The position numbers and the translations under genes are program-made. Of a stretch of DNA of 34,848 nt, positions 8,427 through 15,989 are shown in pieces. Source of the stretch: Filomicrobium sp. (GTDB taxonomy: Bacteria; Pseudomonadota; Alphaproteobacteria; Rhizobiales; Hyphomicrobiaceae). Positions within the stretch are counted from its first letter, which is position 1. Each line of letters opens with the position of its first letter. The DNA lies in contig JARFQY010000123.1 of assembly GCA_029287535.1 (NCBI GenBank), positions 1 to 34,848 on the forward strand. Direction: 5' to 3'. The notes beneath the pieces are model-generated. The model saw only the letters and a list, made by a program, of their open reading frames with translations, had not been told where the DNA came from and searched no databases.

Positions 8427-8557
8427 TGATTGTGGGTTCTTGTGATTGCGTTTCGCACCCTTCTTTGGGTTGCCCGCCCGCGTTCAGTCCTTGTCTCCTC
8501 CCGAGCGGGCCTCCATAACAACGGCTCGTTAGTTTCGACCGTCGGTGTTGGCGGTGG

Positions 8558-8573
8558 TCCCGGACTTCCGGGA
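8558..8573 (+). promoter_or_regulatory. Hairpin covering the Shine-Dalgarno region before gshA
   Basis: TCCCGG and CCGGGA pair perfectly around the loop ACTT. The 3' arm overlaps GGGAGG (8570-8575), the only strong ribosome-binding sequence ahead of gshA. It could lower or regulate initiation. No ligand or protein is implied by the sequence. Confidence 0.3.
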
Positions 8574-8592
8574 GGAATGAACAGGCTCGCGC

Positions 8593-9975
8593 ATGTCGAC
8601 CCGCCAGAATACGAAGCCATCCGCACCGATCGAGTCTCGCGACGATCTTGTCGCCTGGATTTCTTCGGGTGCGAAACCCTCTTCTGAATGGTCTCTTGGG
8701 ACAGAGCACGAGAAGTTCGTGTTCCGGCAGGACACCTATGCTCCTGTTCCCCATGAAGGTGAGCAGGGGATTTCTGCGCTGATGCGCGGCTTCATGGCCT
8801 GTTGCGGCTGGGAACCGATTTTTGAAGGCGAGAGTATTATCGCGTTGAAGCGCGCCTTTGGGGAAAAGGGCGCGAATGTCAGCCTGGAGCCGGGCGGTCA
8901 GTTCGAACTGTCCGGGGCACCGCTGAAGTCGGTTCACGACACTGCTGCGGAGACAGAGCAGCACTTGATGCAGTGCCACAAGGCAGGTGGTCCGCTCGGC
9001 CTTTCGTTCATGGCGCTGGGGTTCGCACCGACTTGGACGCTCGAAGAAACCCCGAAAGTGCCAAAGCAACGCTACGACATCATGACCCGGTACATGCCCA
9101 AAGTGGGATCGCGAGGGCTTGATATGATGTATCGCACCGCGACGATCCAGGCGAACCTGGACTTCGGCGGCGAGGCGGATATGACGCAAAAGATGCGCAT
9201 ATCGCTGGCGCTACAACCTATTGCAACGGCACTGTTTGCATCTTCACCGTTCACCGAAGGCCAGCCGAACGGCTTCAAATCCATGCGCAGCGAGGTCTGG
9301 CGGGATACAGATGCGGATCGCACAGGGATGCTGCCATTCGTATTTGAAAGTGGGATGGGCTACGAGCGCCTGGTCGACTATGCGCTCGATGTTCCAATGT
9401 ACTTCGTCTACCGGGACGGCCATTACATCGACGCCGCGGGGGCCTCTTTCCGAGATTTTTTGGCTGGGAAGCTTCCAGGGCTGGAAGGTGTTCGGCCGAC
9501 AATGGACGATTGGTCGGACCATATGACGACCTTGTTTCCAGAAGTGCGAGTCAAGCGGTTCATTGAGATGCGCGGCGCGGACGGTGGACGCGCTGAAATG
9601 ATCAACGCGTTGCCGGCACTGTGGGCGGGACTGCTTTATGACACGACGGCGCAGGACGCGGCCTGGGACCTCGTAAAGGACTGGACCGAGGAAGAACGCC
9701 AACTGCTGCGCGATACGGTTCCACGGTTGGCTCTGCAAGCACCCTTCCGGGACGGAACCGTGCAGGACGTTGCGCGGCGGGTCCTGGAGATCTCGGCGGC
9801 CGGGCTCAAGGCGCGCGGTAACGTTAACGATGCGGGTGAAGACGAGCGCACGTATCTATCACCGCTCGAGGAGATTGCCGAAAGCGGTATGACTAATGCC
9901 GACCGATATCTGGAGAAATTCCACGGTTCCTGGGGCGGGCGCATCATGCCCATCTTTGCCGAAGTGGCGATTTGA
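8593..9975 (+). CDS. gshA: Glutamate-cysteine ligase, plant/alphaproteobacterial type
   Basis: Encodes 460 residues of the enzyme that joins L-glutamate and L-cysteine with ATP, the first step of glutathione synthesis in the cytoplasm. The sequence matches the type shared by plants and alphaproteobacteria: WSLGTEHEKFVF near the start (metal-binding Glu), SLEPGGQFELSGAP, GLDMMYRTATIQANLDF and VKRFIEMRGADGG. The start is fixed by an in-frame TGA at 8578, so 8593 is the first possible ATG. The strong GGGAGG at 8570-8575 lies 17 bases away, which is long; AGG at 8583-8585 is closer. An overlapping 36-codon frame begins at 8577. No gshB lies nearby. Confidence 0.94.
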   Translation: MSTRQNTKPSAPIESRDDLVAWISSGAKPSSEWSLGTEHEKFVFRQDTYAPVPHEGEQGISALMRGFMACCGWEPIFEGESIIALKRAFGEKGANVSLEPGGQFELSGAPLKSVHDTAAETEQHLMQCHKAGGPLGLSFMALGFAPTWTLEETPKVPKQRYDIMTRYMPKVGSRGLDMMYRTATIQANLDFGGEADMTQKMRISLALQPIATALFASSPFTEGQPNGFKSMRSEVWRDTDADRTGMLPFVFESGMGYERLVDYALDVPMYFVYRDGHYIDAAGASFRDFLAGKLPGLEGVRPTMDDWSDHMTTLFPEVRVKRFIEMRGADGGRAEMINALPALWAGLLYDTTAQDAAWDLVKDWTEEERQLLRDTVPRLALQAPFRDGTVQDVARRVLEISAAGLKARGNVNDAGEDERTYLSPLEEIAESGMTNADRYLEKFHGSWGGRIMPIFAEVAI

Positions 9976-10069
9976 GCCATTCGTGGTAAGATATTCTAGT
10001 AGCATTAAGAATCGCGGGTTCACCACTCGTTCATTAAGTGCGGCTTATACGTTCTATCCAGGTGTAGGC

Positions 10070-10090
10070 GCAGGCTCCCTTTGGGCCTGC
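10070..10090 (+). terminator. Hairpin after gshA
   Basis: GCAGGC (10070-10075) pairs with GCCTGC (10085-10090). The stem extends inward by a G-T and a C-G pair, giving about eight pairs and a five-base loop. It lies 95 bases past the gshA stop and 50 bases before the small Cys-rich gene. No T-run follows, so it may be a weak terminator or a structured leader. Confidence 0.35.
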
Positions 10091-10142
10091 CCTCAAGTGT
10101 TTGCCGGGCATACCGGCTGGCACTGTCTCGGTGGAGGGATGT

Positions 10143-10358
10143 TTGAAACGCCGATCATTGATATTGGCAGGCACGATTTTGATTCTCTCGGCAGGCCTCG
10201 TTTCCGCGGATGGAGGCGTGGTGAAGCCGTTTGAGGTTGCAAATGCCTGTGCTGCCAAGTGCCGGGGGGCACATAACCAATGCCGGATCCGCAGTCGTGG
10301 CAGCCCCAAATGCGATCGGCAGCTGCAGAACTGCCTGCGGCGTTGCTTGCGCCGCTAA
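10143..10358 (+). CDS. Tiny secreted protein with six symmetric cysteines
   Basis: Encodes 71 residues from a TTG start at 10143. GGAGGG (10132-10137) stands at proper spacing, and the product opens directly with a signal peptide (KRRSLILAGTILILSAG, likely cut after VSA). A TTG 14 codons upstream has no such site. The mature part, about 48 residues, is Arg-rich and has six Cys in the order CX3C-X6-C-X9-C-X6-CX3C, a mirror-symmetric spacing. Residues between the Cys are compatible with two helices, so a disulfide-stapled helical hairpin is plausible, as in twin-CX3C or CX9C proteins. Only the spacing supports that comparison. It could be a periplasmic structural, metal-binding or antimicrobial-type peptide. 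It converges on lutC, 14 bases away. Confidence 0.65.
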   Translation: MKRRSLILAGTILILSAGLVSADGGVVKPFEVANACAAKCRGAHNQCRIRSRGSPKCDRQLQNCLRRCLRR

Positions 10359-10372
10359 GGGTTCGGCCGGGT

Positions 10373-11047
10373 CTAGAGCTGCGCGGTCACGAGAGCCAGC
10401 AGGCGTCTCGGGCCGTGGGCGCCGATGACAATGCGCCCGCCGATGTCAGCGGTGCGTGAGGGACCGGATATCAGATTCAACGTTCGCGGCATCGCTCCTG
10501 CACCCTTCTCTTTAGACAGCAACGAGAACGCGTCCTCATAGGTCGCCAGAATGCGGTCGCGTGGTACGATAATAATATGCGTGTCGGGCAGAAAGCCGAG
10601 CGTGACCGGGTTCTCGGGTCCGGAGAGCAGGGCCATGGTTCCCGTCTCCGCGACTCCGGCAAAGGCGTAGGATAGGCCACAGGAATCATCGGGTAAGGCG
10701 GGGCCGGTTTTGACTTCAAAGTTCGGCACGGCCGAGAAGTCTAGATCGGCAAGCCGAGGATCACTGCCGTGACGCAGCCCGAGTGGTTGATTTTGGGCGC
10801 GCAGGTACTCGGCGATCGCTGGCGGGATCTCCGATGGATCGCCGACTTCCTTGACGGTGGCCAGCTGGCGCTCGAGTTCTCCAACGAAGCAGGCTACGAG
10901 ATCTGTGTTTGGTGCTGCAACACGCTGCGGCGGTGTCACACGCGGCAAATCTCTCAAGCGGGCGGCGACGGTGGCCTGCCGTTCGGTGTCATCCGTTGTG
11001 GCGTTCAGGGCACTTCGAACCTTGCCTAGTATGGATGCCCTGCTCAT
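10373..11047 (-). CDS. lutC: LutC-like lactate utilization protein (LUD domain)
   Basis: Encodes 224 residues from the ATG at 11047, which sits five bases after GGAG and overlaps the lutB stop in an ATGA junction. An upstream start in the same frame, 18 codons earlier, would lie inside lutB and is rejected. The LUD domain shows GLSYAFAGVAETGTMALLSG, then HIIIVPRDRILATYEDAF and ISGPSRTADI with GAHGPRR near the end. In Bacillus subtilis LutABC is needed for L-lactate oxidation; LutC is the small subunit without Fe-S motifs. The overlapping stop/start indicates translational coupling to LutB. Confidence 0.9.
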   Translation of the reverse strand: MSRASILGKVRSALNATTDDTERQATVAARLRDLPRVTPPQRVAAPNTDLVACFVGELERQLATVKEVGDPSEIPPAIAEYLRAQNQPLGLRHGSDPRLADLDFSAVPNFEVKTGPALPDDSCGLSYAFAGVAETGTMALLSGPENPVTLGFLPDTHIIIVPRDRILATYEDAFSLLSKEKGAGAMPRTLNLISGPSRTADIGGRIVIGAHGPRRLLALVTAQL

Positions 11048-12495
11048 GGTGTCTCCGTCGCGTCCGTCTTCTTGGTCGCGGCTTTCTGGCGTTCGGCCCA
11101 TAGCTGCTGAAATGTCCGCCCTTGCGGGGCGGGAAGATCACGGCCCGCGGTCCAACCGCTGGCCAGTGGCAGCCAGGTGAATGCACCACGTTTGCCGGCG
11201 CCGAGCCGCAAAGCGCGAACCATCAAACTTGAAAGGCGGTGGTAGGCGGACGGCCACAGCGCAACGCTTGCCCAACCGCGCAACGCCCATCGTGTCAGCA
11301 GCGGCGTGTCACCGTTTTCGAACTCAATCTCACGCCAGCGCCGCATGAGTTTCGGCAGAGGGATGCGCATCGGGCAGACGGATTCGCAGCGTCCGCAGAA
11401 AGTGGACGCGTTGGCCAAGGCGCCGGCTTCCTTGACGCCGATCAGGGCTGGGTTCAGCGCGGCGCCAATCGGGCCGGGATAGACCCACCCGTAGGCATGT
11501 CCACCAACGGCGTTGTAGACGGGGCAGTGGTTCATACAGGCGCCACAGCGAATGCAGCGCAGGACTTCCCGAAACTCGGAGCCAAGCAACTCGCTGCGTC
11601 CGTTGTCGAGGAGAATGACGTGGTAGGCCTCTGGTCCGTCGGGATCATCGGCGCGGCGGGGACCGGTGGAAAATGTCGTGTAGGAGGTGAATTCCTGTCC
11701 GGTCGCGGACCGTGCGAGAAGACGAAGAAGTGCTGAAGCATCATTCAGCGTCGGAACGACCTTATCGATTGCCGCGATGACGATGTGCAGCTTGGGCAGA
11801 GATTGGGTGAGGTCGCCGTTGCCCTCGTTGGTAACGATGATCGATGAGCCGGTTTCGGCGATCAAAAAGTTCGCTCCGGTGATCCCTACGTCCGCGGAAA
11901 GGAATTTCTGGCGCAGGATTTGCCGGGCCTCGTCGACGAGTTCGGCAGGCTCCTCAAGTCGGCGATCCTTGGGAAGCTGCTGATGCTGGCGGCGAAAATC
12001 ATTTTCGACCTGATCTTGGACGAGATGAATGGCCGGCGCGATGATGTGGCTTGGAGTCTCGTCGCGGATTTGCAGGATGTACTCGCCCAGATCGGTCTCA
12101 ACGACTTCGAGACCGGCCGCCTGAAGATGGGCGTTGAGGCCAATCTCCTCCGACACCATCGACTTACCCTTGGTGACCATTTTAGCGCCGGCGGACTCAC
12201 AGATTTTGAGAATCGCGGTGCATGCATCCTCGGCGGTTTCGGCCCAATGAACATGTCCACCGGCTGCGGTGACCTGGGCCTCGTAGCGCTCGAGATAGAG
12301 GTCGAGGTGATCGAGACAATGATTGCGAATGTCACGACCGTAGTCGCGCAGCGCTTCGAACTCCGGGAGTCGATCACGGGCGGCCGCGCGCTGTGCGACA
12401 AGCCCTGTCGGCAGACCTGACAGGGCTTGTTGAAGTTGATGGTCGGCGAGAGCCGTACGCGCGTTTGATTTGAAGTCGTGGCTCGTCGGTTGCAT
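11044..12495 (-). CDS. lutB: LutB-like Fe-S lactate utilization protein
   Basis: Encodes 483 residues. The N-terminal two thirds is a LUD domain (TKGKSMVSEEIGLN, ITGANFLIAETGSSIIVTNE). It is followed by two Fe-S motifs: CIRCGACMNHCP with Cys314, 317, 320 and 324, and CGRCESVCP with Cys367, 370 and 374. A proline-containing hydrophobic C-terminal part follows. This is the large subunit of the LutABC complex that oxidises L-lactate to pyruvate in the cytoplasm or at the membrane. The start at 12495 has only a weak Shine-Dalgarno sequence. It lies 69 bases after the YdcH-like gene and is coupled to lutC. The partner LutA is separated from it by that small gene. Confidence 0.92.
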   Translation of the reverse strand: MQPTSHDFKSNARTALADHQLQQALSGLPTGLVAQRAAARDRLPEFEALRDYGRDIRNHCLDHLDLYLERYEAQVTAAGGHVHWAETAEDACTAILKICESAGAKMVTKGKSMVSEEIGLNAHLQAAGLEVVETDLGEYILQIRDETPSHIIAPAIHLVQDQVENDFRRQHQQLPKDRRLEEPAELVDEARQILRQKFLSADVGITGANFLIAETGSSIIVTNEGNGDLTQSLPKLHIVIAAIDKVVPTLNDASALLRLLARSATGQEFTSYTTFSTGPRRADDPDGPEAYHVILLDNGRSELLGSEFREVLRCIRCGACMNHCPVYNAVGGHAYGWVYPGPIGAALNPALIGVKEAGALANASTFCGRCESVCPMRIPLPKLMRRWREIEFENGDTPLLTRWALRGWASVALWPSAYHRLSSLMVRALRLGAGKRGAFTWLPLASGWTAGRDLPAPQGRTFQQLWAERQKAATKKTDATETP

Positions 12496-12564
12496 GGGAA
12501 CAGGCTGGCCTAGGGACGCGATTGCCGCAAGGGCAATCTGCGGTGTTTCCGTCGGTCGCCGGCC

Positions 12565-12804
12565 TTAATGGCCATTCAACATGCCGAATATTTCGTCCTT
12601 CAAGGCAAGCCGTTTCTTCTTCATGTCTTCAAACGCCTCATCACCGACGTTGATGCCAGCGGCCTCGACGCGGTGAATCTCACGGTTCAGTGTGTGATAT
12701 TCGTCCGCCAGCCGAGCGAAATGTGCGTTGGACATCTTGAGGTCATGGATCTTGTCCTTCATCTCGGGGAATTCTTCGGCCAATTCGTGGTGGACGTGGG
12801 ACAT
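12565..12804 (-). CDS. YdcH/DUF465-family small coiled-coil protein
   Basis: Encodes 79 residues from ATG 12804 (SHVHHELAEEFPEMKDKIHDL), with GGAG about 11 bases upstream. An earlier in-frame start adds 12 Arg-rich residues and is less likely. The product is almost wholly helical. It has the YdcH-type pattern: FARLADEYHTLNREIHRVE in the middle, KKRLALKDEIFGML at the end. These small proteins are common in proteobacteria and lack an assigned activity. Here the gene sits between lutA (63 bases upstream) and lutB (69 bases downstream) on the same strand, so it is probably expressed with the lactate genes. Whether it takes part in LutABC assembly or regulation is unknown. Confidence 0.82.
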   Translation of the reverse strand: MSHVHHELAEEFPEMKDKIHDLKMSNAHFARLADEYHTLNREIHRVEAAGINVGDEAFEDMKKKRLALKDEIFGMLNGH

Positions 12805-12867
12805 GAGGGCAGGTCTCCTTCTGCGTCGGACTTCAAACATGCTGGCGTGCTTTTGCCAAATGACCAG

Positions 12868-13650
12868 TTAGCCATTCTCGACGGGGGCGGCAATTGGCGC
12901 TTCATCGAGCTCCCCCGCGAGGACTTCGGCGACGTGACGGCAAGCGATAGCCCGGCCCTGTCGTCTCAGTTTGCCAGCCATATTCATCAAGCATCCCAGA
13001 TCACCTGCGAGCAAGACATCTGGTTCCGCTGCGGCGATGTTGGCTGTTTTCTTCTCAACCATGGCGTTGGAGATGTCCGGAAATTTGACAGAGAAGGCAC
13101 CGCCAAAGCCGCAGCAGATCTCACAATCTGACATCTCCTTCAGCGATAGGCCCTTGACCGAAGTCAATAACTCGCGTGGTTGGGACTTGACCCCGAGTTC
13201 GCGAAGTCCCGAACAGCTGTCGTGGTAGGTGACGGTGCCTTCAAAGTGACCCGAGACCTGTTTGAGCCCGCGGACATCGACAAGAAATGAGACGAGTTCA
13301 TGGACGCGAGCAGAAAATTCGATCGCTTCTTTCTCGGCGTTCGGATCGCCCTGCATCAATCTTGGATAGTGGGTCTTAAGCATGCCGGCACAGGAGCCGG
13401 ATGGCACAACGATGTAGTCGCAACCCTTGAATGCCTTGACCGTTTGTTGTGCGATTGCCTTCGCGTTCTTCTTGTCGCCGGAATTGTAAGCCGGCTGACC
13501 GCAGCAGGTTTGGTTGCGCGGTACGACGACTTCACAGCCCGCTGCCTCGATAAGACGGGCTGATGCAATACCGACCGATGGACGGAACAAGTCGACGAGG
13601 CATGTTACGAAGAGGCCTGCGCGGGGGCGTTTGTTAGACTTTGCGGTCAT
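12868..13650 (-). CDS. lutA: LutA-like cysteine-rich CCG-domain protein
   Basis: Encodes 260 residues. It has two CCG domains, the repeats that bind Fe-S clusters or heterodisulfide-type cofactors: CLVDLFRPSVG with NQTCCGQPAYNSGD in the first, and YHDSCSGLRELG with CEICCGFGGAFSVKFPDI in the second. That matches LutA (YkgE type), one of three components needed for L-lactate oxidation to pyruvate. The ATG at 13650 lacks an obvious Shine-Dalgarno sequence. It is the first gene of the minus-strand operon lutA, YdcH-like, lutB, lutC. A short C-terminal tail beyond the usual end (about ten residues, ELDEAPIAAPVENG) is not conserved as far as I know. Confidence 0.92.
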   Translation of the reverse strand: MTAKSNKRPRAGLFVTCLVDLFRPSVGIASARLIEAAGCEVVVPRNQTCCGQPAYNSGDKKNAKAIAQQTVKAFKGCDYIVVPSGSCAGMLKTHYPRLMQGDPNAEKEAIEFSARVHELVSFLVDVRGLKQVSGHFEGTVTYHDSCSGLRELGVKSQPRELLTSVKGLSLKEMSDCEICCGFGGAFSVKFPDISNAMVEKKTANIAAAEPDVLLAGDLGCLMNMAGKLRRQGRAIACRHVAEVLAGELDEAPIAAPVENG

Positions 13651-13696
13651 GGGCTCGAGGGGACCTTGTTGCGGGGCGGCTGTTGTTGCTGACCGT

Positions 13697-13712
13697 AAGT
13701 CGTAGGCGACTT
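13697..13712. promoter_or_regulatory. Inverted repeat between lutA and DUF3422 gene
   Basis: AAGTCG and CGACTT flank TAGG in the 150-base gap between two divergent genes. Its place about 50 bases before lutA fits an operator or an early hairpin. No promoter boxes were clear enough to call. Confidence 0.25.
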
Positions 13713-13800
13713 TGCCACAAGCGGTTCGGCTGTTTATGCAATTGTCCCATGGTGCCGGCTTGGCTAGCTTCGCGGGCCAGGTGACATGTGAGGTTGATAA

Positions 13801-15156
13801 ATGAGCGATCAGCTCGCCAAAGAAGGCTCTGCGGCCAAAGACAATGGCGCGGTAGCCACTTCGTCGCTAGGTCTTTCCGAGCATCCGCAGCGCTCATTCA
13901 TCCTGGGCGAATTGCACGCACGGCCATTTCTGTCGCTGAAGTTGCCCCGGCGGATCTATCACTTCGCGTTCATGACCGACTCTGATCAAGCCGCCGCGGA
14001 CAGGTTGGCGGTGATGGCGTTGGCCGAACAGCGGGGGGCAGCACCGCCGGCCCCTGATGCACGTTTTCATCACTTCGATTTTGGGCCTTGGGACTTGCGG
14101 TGGGAGCAGCACACCGAATTCACGACCTACACGTGGTCGACGTCCCGGGATGCGGAGGAACCGTTTGCCAAGCCAAATCCGATTGGCGGAGAGATCAGTT
14201 TTCGAAGTCCGGGGGATCTCATCGCGGCGGTCCACCTTTGCTGCATTTCGCGCAGTAGCCTCATCCGCGATCTAGGAGAGCTGTTTCACCCGCAGAGCCT
14301 GTGCGTCATTGAAGCGGCAAAGGACAGCGCACGCGTGGCCACGGATTTTCAGGTGGATCCGGTCGGCTTTACGCGCATCCTCATCGAATCCACGGGGCTG
14401 ACGGAGACGCGTGCGGGGCGTTTATCGCAACGGATGCTGGAAATTGAGACTTATAGGACCTTGGCATTGTTGGGTTTGCCGGCAGTTCGATCCGTGCGCG
14501 GCGGTCTAGACAAAATGGAAACCGAGCTTGCCGGTGTTACCGGTGAGATCGCTCTTGTCGAAGATAATCAGCAAAGTCAGGATCTGCTTCGCCGACTTGG
14601 GTCCATCGCAGCGGAACTGGAAGCGCAAACGGCTCGGACGGCTTACAGATTCTCTGCGACGCGGGCCTATTACGACATTGTAAAGAGCCGGTTGGATGTC
14701 ATCCGGGAGAAGCCAACGGGCAACTACGCCACAATTAGCGCTTTCTTCAACCGCCGGCTCGCCCCGGCCATCCATACGTGCAACGTCACCGAAGAGCGCC
14801 AGCGTCGGTTATCTGAACAGCTGGCGCGGACAACGGAACTGTTGAGTACGGGAATCCAGTCTGACCTCGAGAAGCAGAACCGCGACCTGCTACAGTCCAT
14901 GAACCGGCGGGCGCGCATGCAACTCAGGCTGCAGCAAACCGTCGAAGGTCTGTCGGTCGCGGCAATCAGCTATTACGTGGTTGGCTTGGTGGGTTACCTG
15001 GCCAAGGGCCTGAACGATGCCAGTGTGCTTCCTGACAAGATCGGGCCGGGACTTGTCATGGGCGCGGCGGTGCCATTGGTCATCTTGATCGTCTGGCTGT
15101 CGATGCGGGAAATCCGCCGACGTGTCCACCGCCCAGAGGATGACGAGAAGACCTGA
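13801..15156 (+). CDS. DUF3422 membrane-anchored protein
   Basis: Encodes 451 residues. The start has GTGAGG eight bases upstream. The N-terminal region shows HPQRSFILGELHARPF and RFHHFDFGPWDLRWEQHTEF, which I recognise as the conserved start of DUF3422 proteins. A long helical middle follows (SQRMLEIETYRTLALLGLP onward). Two membrane helices lie near the C terminus (about 382-401 and 417-434), with a short charged tail. The layout recalls a large soluble domain ahead of a two-helix anchor, as in CorA-like proteins, but no CorA signature is visible. The function is unknown. It diverges from lutA and converges on a cytochrome c gene. Confidence 0.88.
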   Translation: MSDQLAKEGSAAKDNGAVATSSLGLSEHPQRSFILGELHARPFLSLKLPRRIYHFAFMTDSDQAAADRLAVMALAEQRGAAPPAPDARFHHFDFGPWDLRWEQHTEFTTYTWSTSRDAEEPFAKPNPIGGEISFRSPGDLIAAVHLCCISRSSLIRDLGELFHPQSLCVIEAAKDSARVATDFQVDPVGFTRILIESTGLTETRAGRLSQRMLEIETYRTLALLGLPAVRSVRGGLDKMETELAGVTGEIALVEDNQQSQDLLRRLGSIAAELEAQTARTAYRFSATRAYYDIVKSRLDVIREKPTGNYATISAFFNRRLAPAIHTCNVTEERQRRLSEQLARTTELLSTGIQSDLEKQNRDLLQSMNRRARMQLRLQQTVEGLSVAAISYYVVGLVGYLAKGLNDASVLPDKIGPGLVMGAAVPLVILIVWLSMREIRRRVHRPEDDEKT

Positions 15157-15207
15157 GGCTTTTCCGACAGAATTGGTCAGAAGAGGGGAGCCGTCAGTCT
15201 CTGTGCC

Positions 15208-15753
15208 TCATCGCTCGGACGGGTTTTGCTGTGGCAAAGGAATTTTGGCCTTCTCGATCTTTGCGGAAAGAAGCCAGGGTGCGTTCTGGGGTGGCTTGCG
15301 CAATGCCAGATATGCGATCAGATCGTCGCGTTCCTGCTCGTCCTTGATGCCAACGAAAGCCATGCTGCCTTGAGGCATGAATTTTCTGGGTGACCGCAGA
15401 TAGCTGTCGAGGAAGTCATGGGTCCATACCAGCCCCTCGCGAGCAGCTTTGCGAAGGGCAGGAGAATAACCAAAGTCCCTATGAGCCGCTGCGGGCCTGT
15501 TCACGATGCCGGCAAGATCGGGGCCGACGCGGTGCCCATCTGGCGCTCCGATCTGATGGCATGCGCTACATTTACCGTAAAGAGTTTTGCCTCTTTCCGC
15601 GTCGCCGGGAAAAAGCGCGTCATCGACTGCGTCTGATTTGGAGATGGGCAGCGGTACCCAGGGTGAGGCGGCGCTGGCGGGCGCAAGGCCGGCGAACACA
15701 ATAATGCCGGCTGCAATTGCAGCGGTTATCGGCTGAAGCGGTAACTTATTCAT
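15208..15753 (-). CDS. Secreted class I cytochrome c
   Basis: Encodes 181 residues from ATG 15753; a start 16 codons upstream would precede the signal peptide with non-conserved residues. The signal peptide (TAAIAAGIIVFAGLAP) is cut near ASA. The heme site CSACH (Cys62, Cys65, His66) is followed by VGPDLAGIVNR. The axial Met lies in FMPQGSMAFVGIKDEQERDDLIAYL, of which the KFMPQGSM and DLIAYL parts are typical of cytochrome c550/c552-like proteins. It would carry electrons in the periplasm. An extra C-terminal tail of about 30 residues is unusual for the family. Its position between the lut and glc loci suggests it might take electrons from a nearby dehydrogenase chain, but nothing proves this. 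Confidence 0.9.
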   Translation of the reverse strand: MNKLPLQPITAAIAAGIIVFAGLAPASAASPWVPLPISKSDAVDDALFPGDAERGKTLYGKCSACHQIGAPDGHRVGPDLAGIVNRPAAAHRDFGYSPALRKAAREGLVWTHDFLDSYLRSPRKFMPQGSMAFVGIKDEQERDDLIAYLALRKPPQNAPWLLSAKIEKAKIPLPQQNPSER

Positions 15754-15918
15754 CCCGTCGATCTTGGTTGCTATCGGGGTCCAACGGTCAATTTGTTGCA
15801 TTGATTGGTGGGCTAGCCAAGTGATCGGTTGAGTTTAGGTATATTGATCATTCCGATGGTCTCTCAGATGGCCGAGGATTGCCGGTTTATGGCTCCAGGA
15901 CAGCTGAGCTTAACCATT

Positions 15919-15942
15919 GGGGGCACCATTGCTGATGCCCCC
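15919..15942 (-). terminator. Strong hairpin after the LysR gene
   Basis: GGGGGCA (15919-15925) pairs perfectly with TGCCCCC (15936-15942). After one mismatch, two more pairs can form inside, leaving a four-base loop. It lies 48 bases past the LysR stop on the minus strand. No long T-run follows, so termination may be partial. Confidence 0.45.
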
Positions 15943-15989
15943 TGATGAGCGAATGCCCGATTCTGCAGGTGGTGGTCGGTGGAGCCCGC

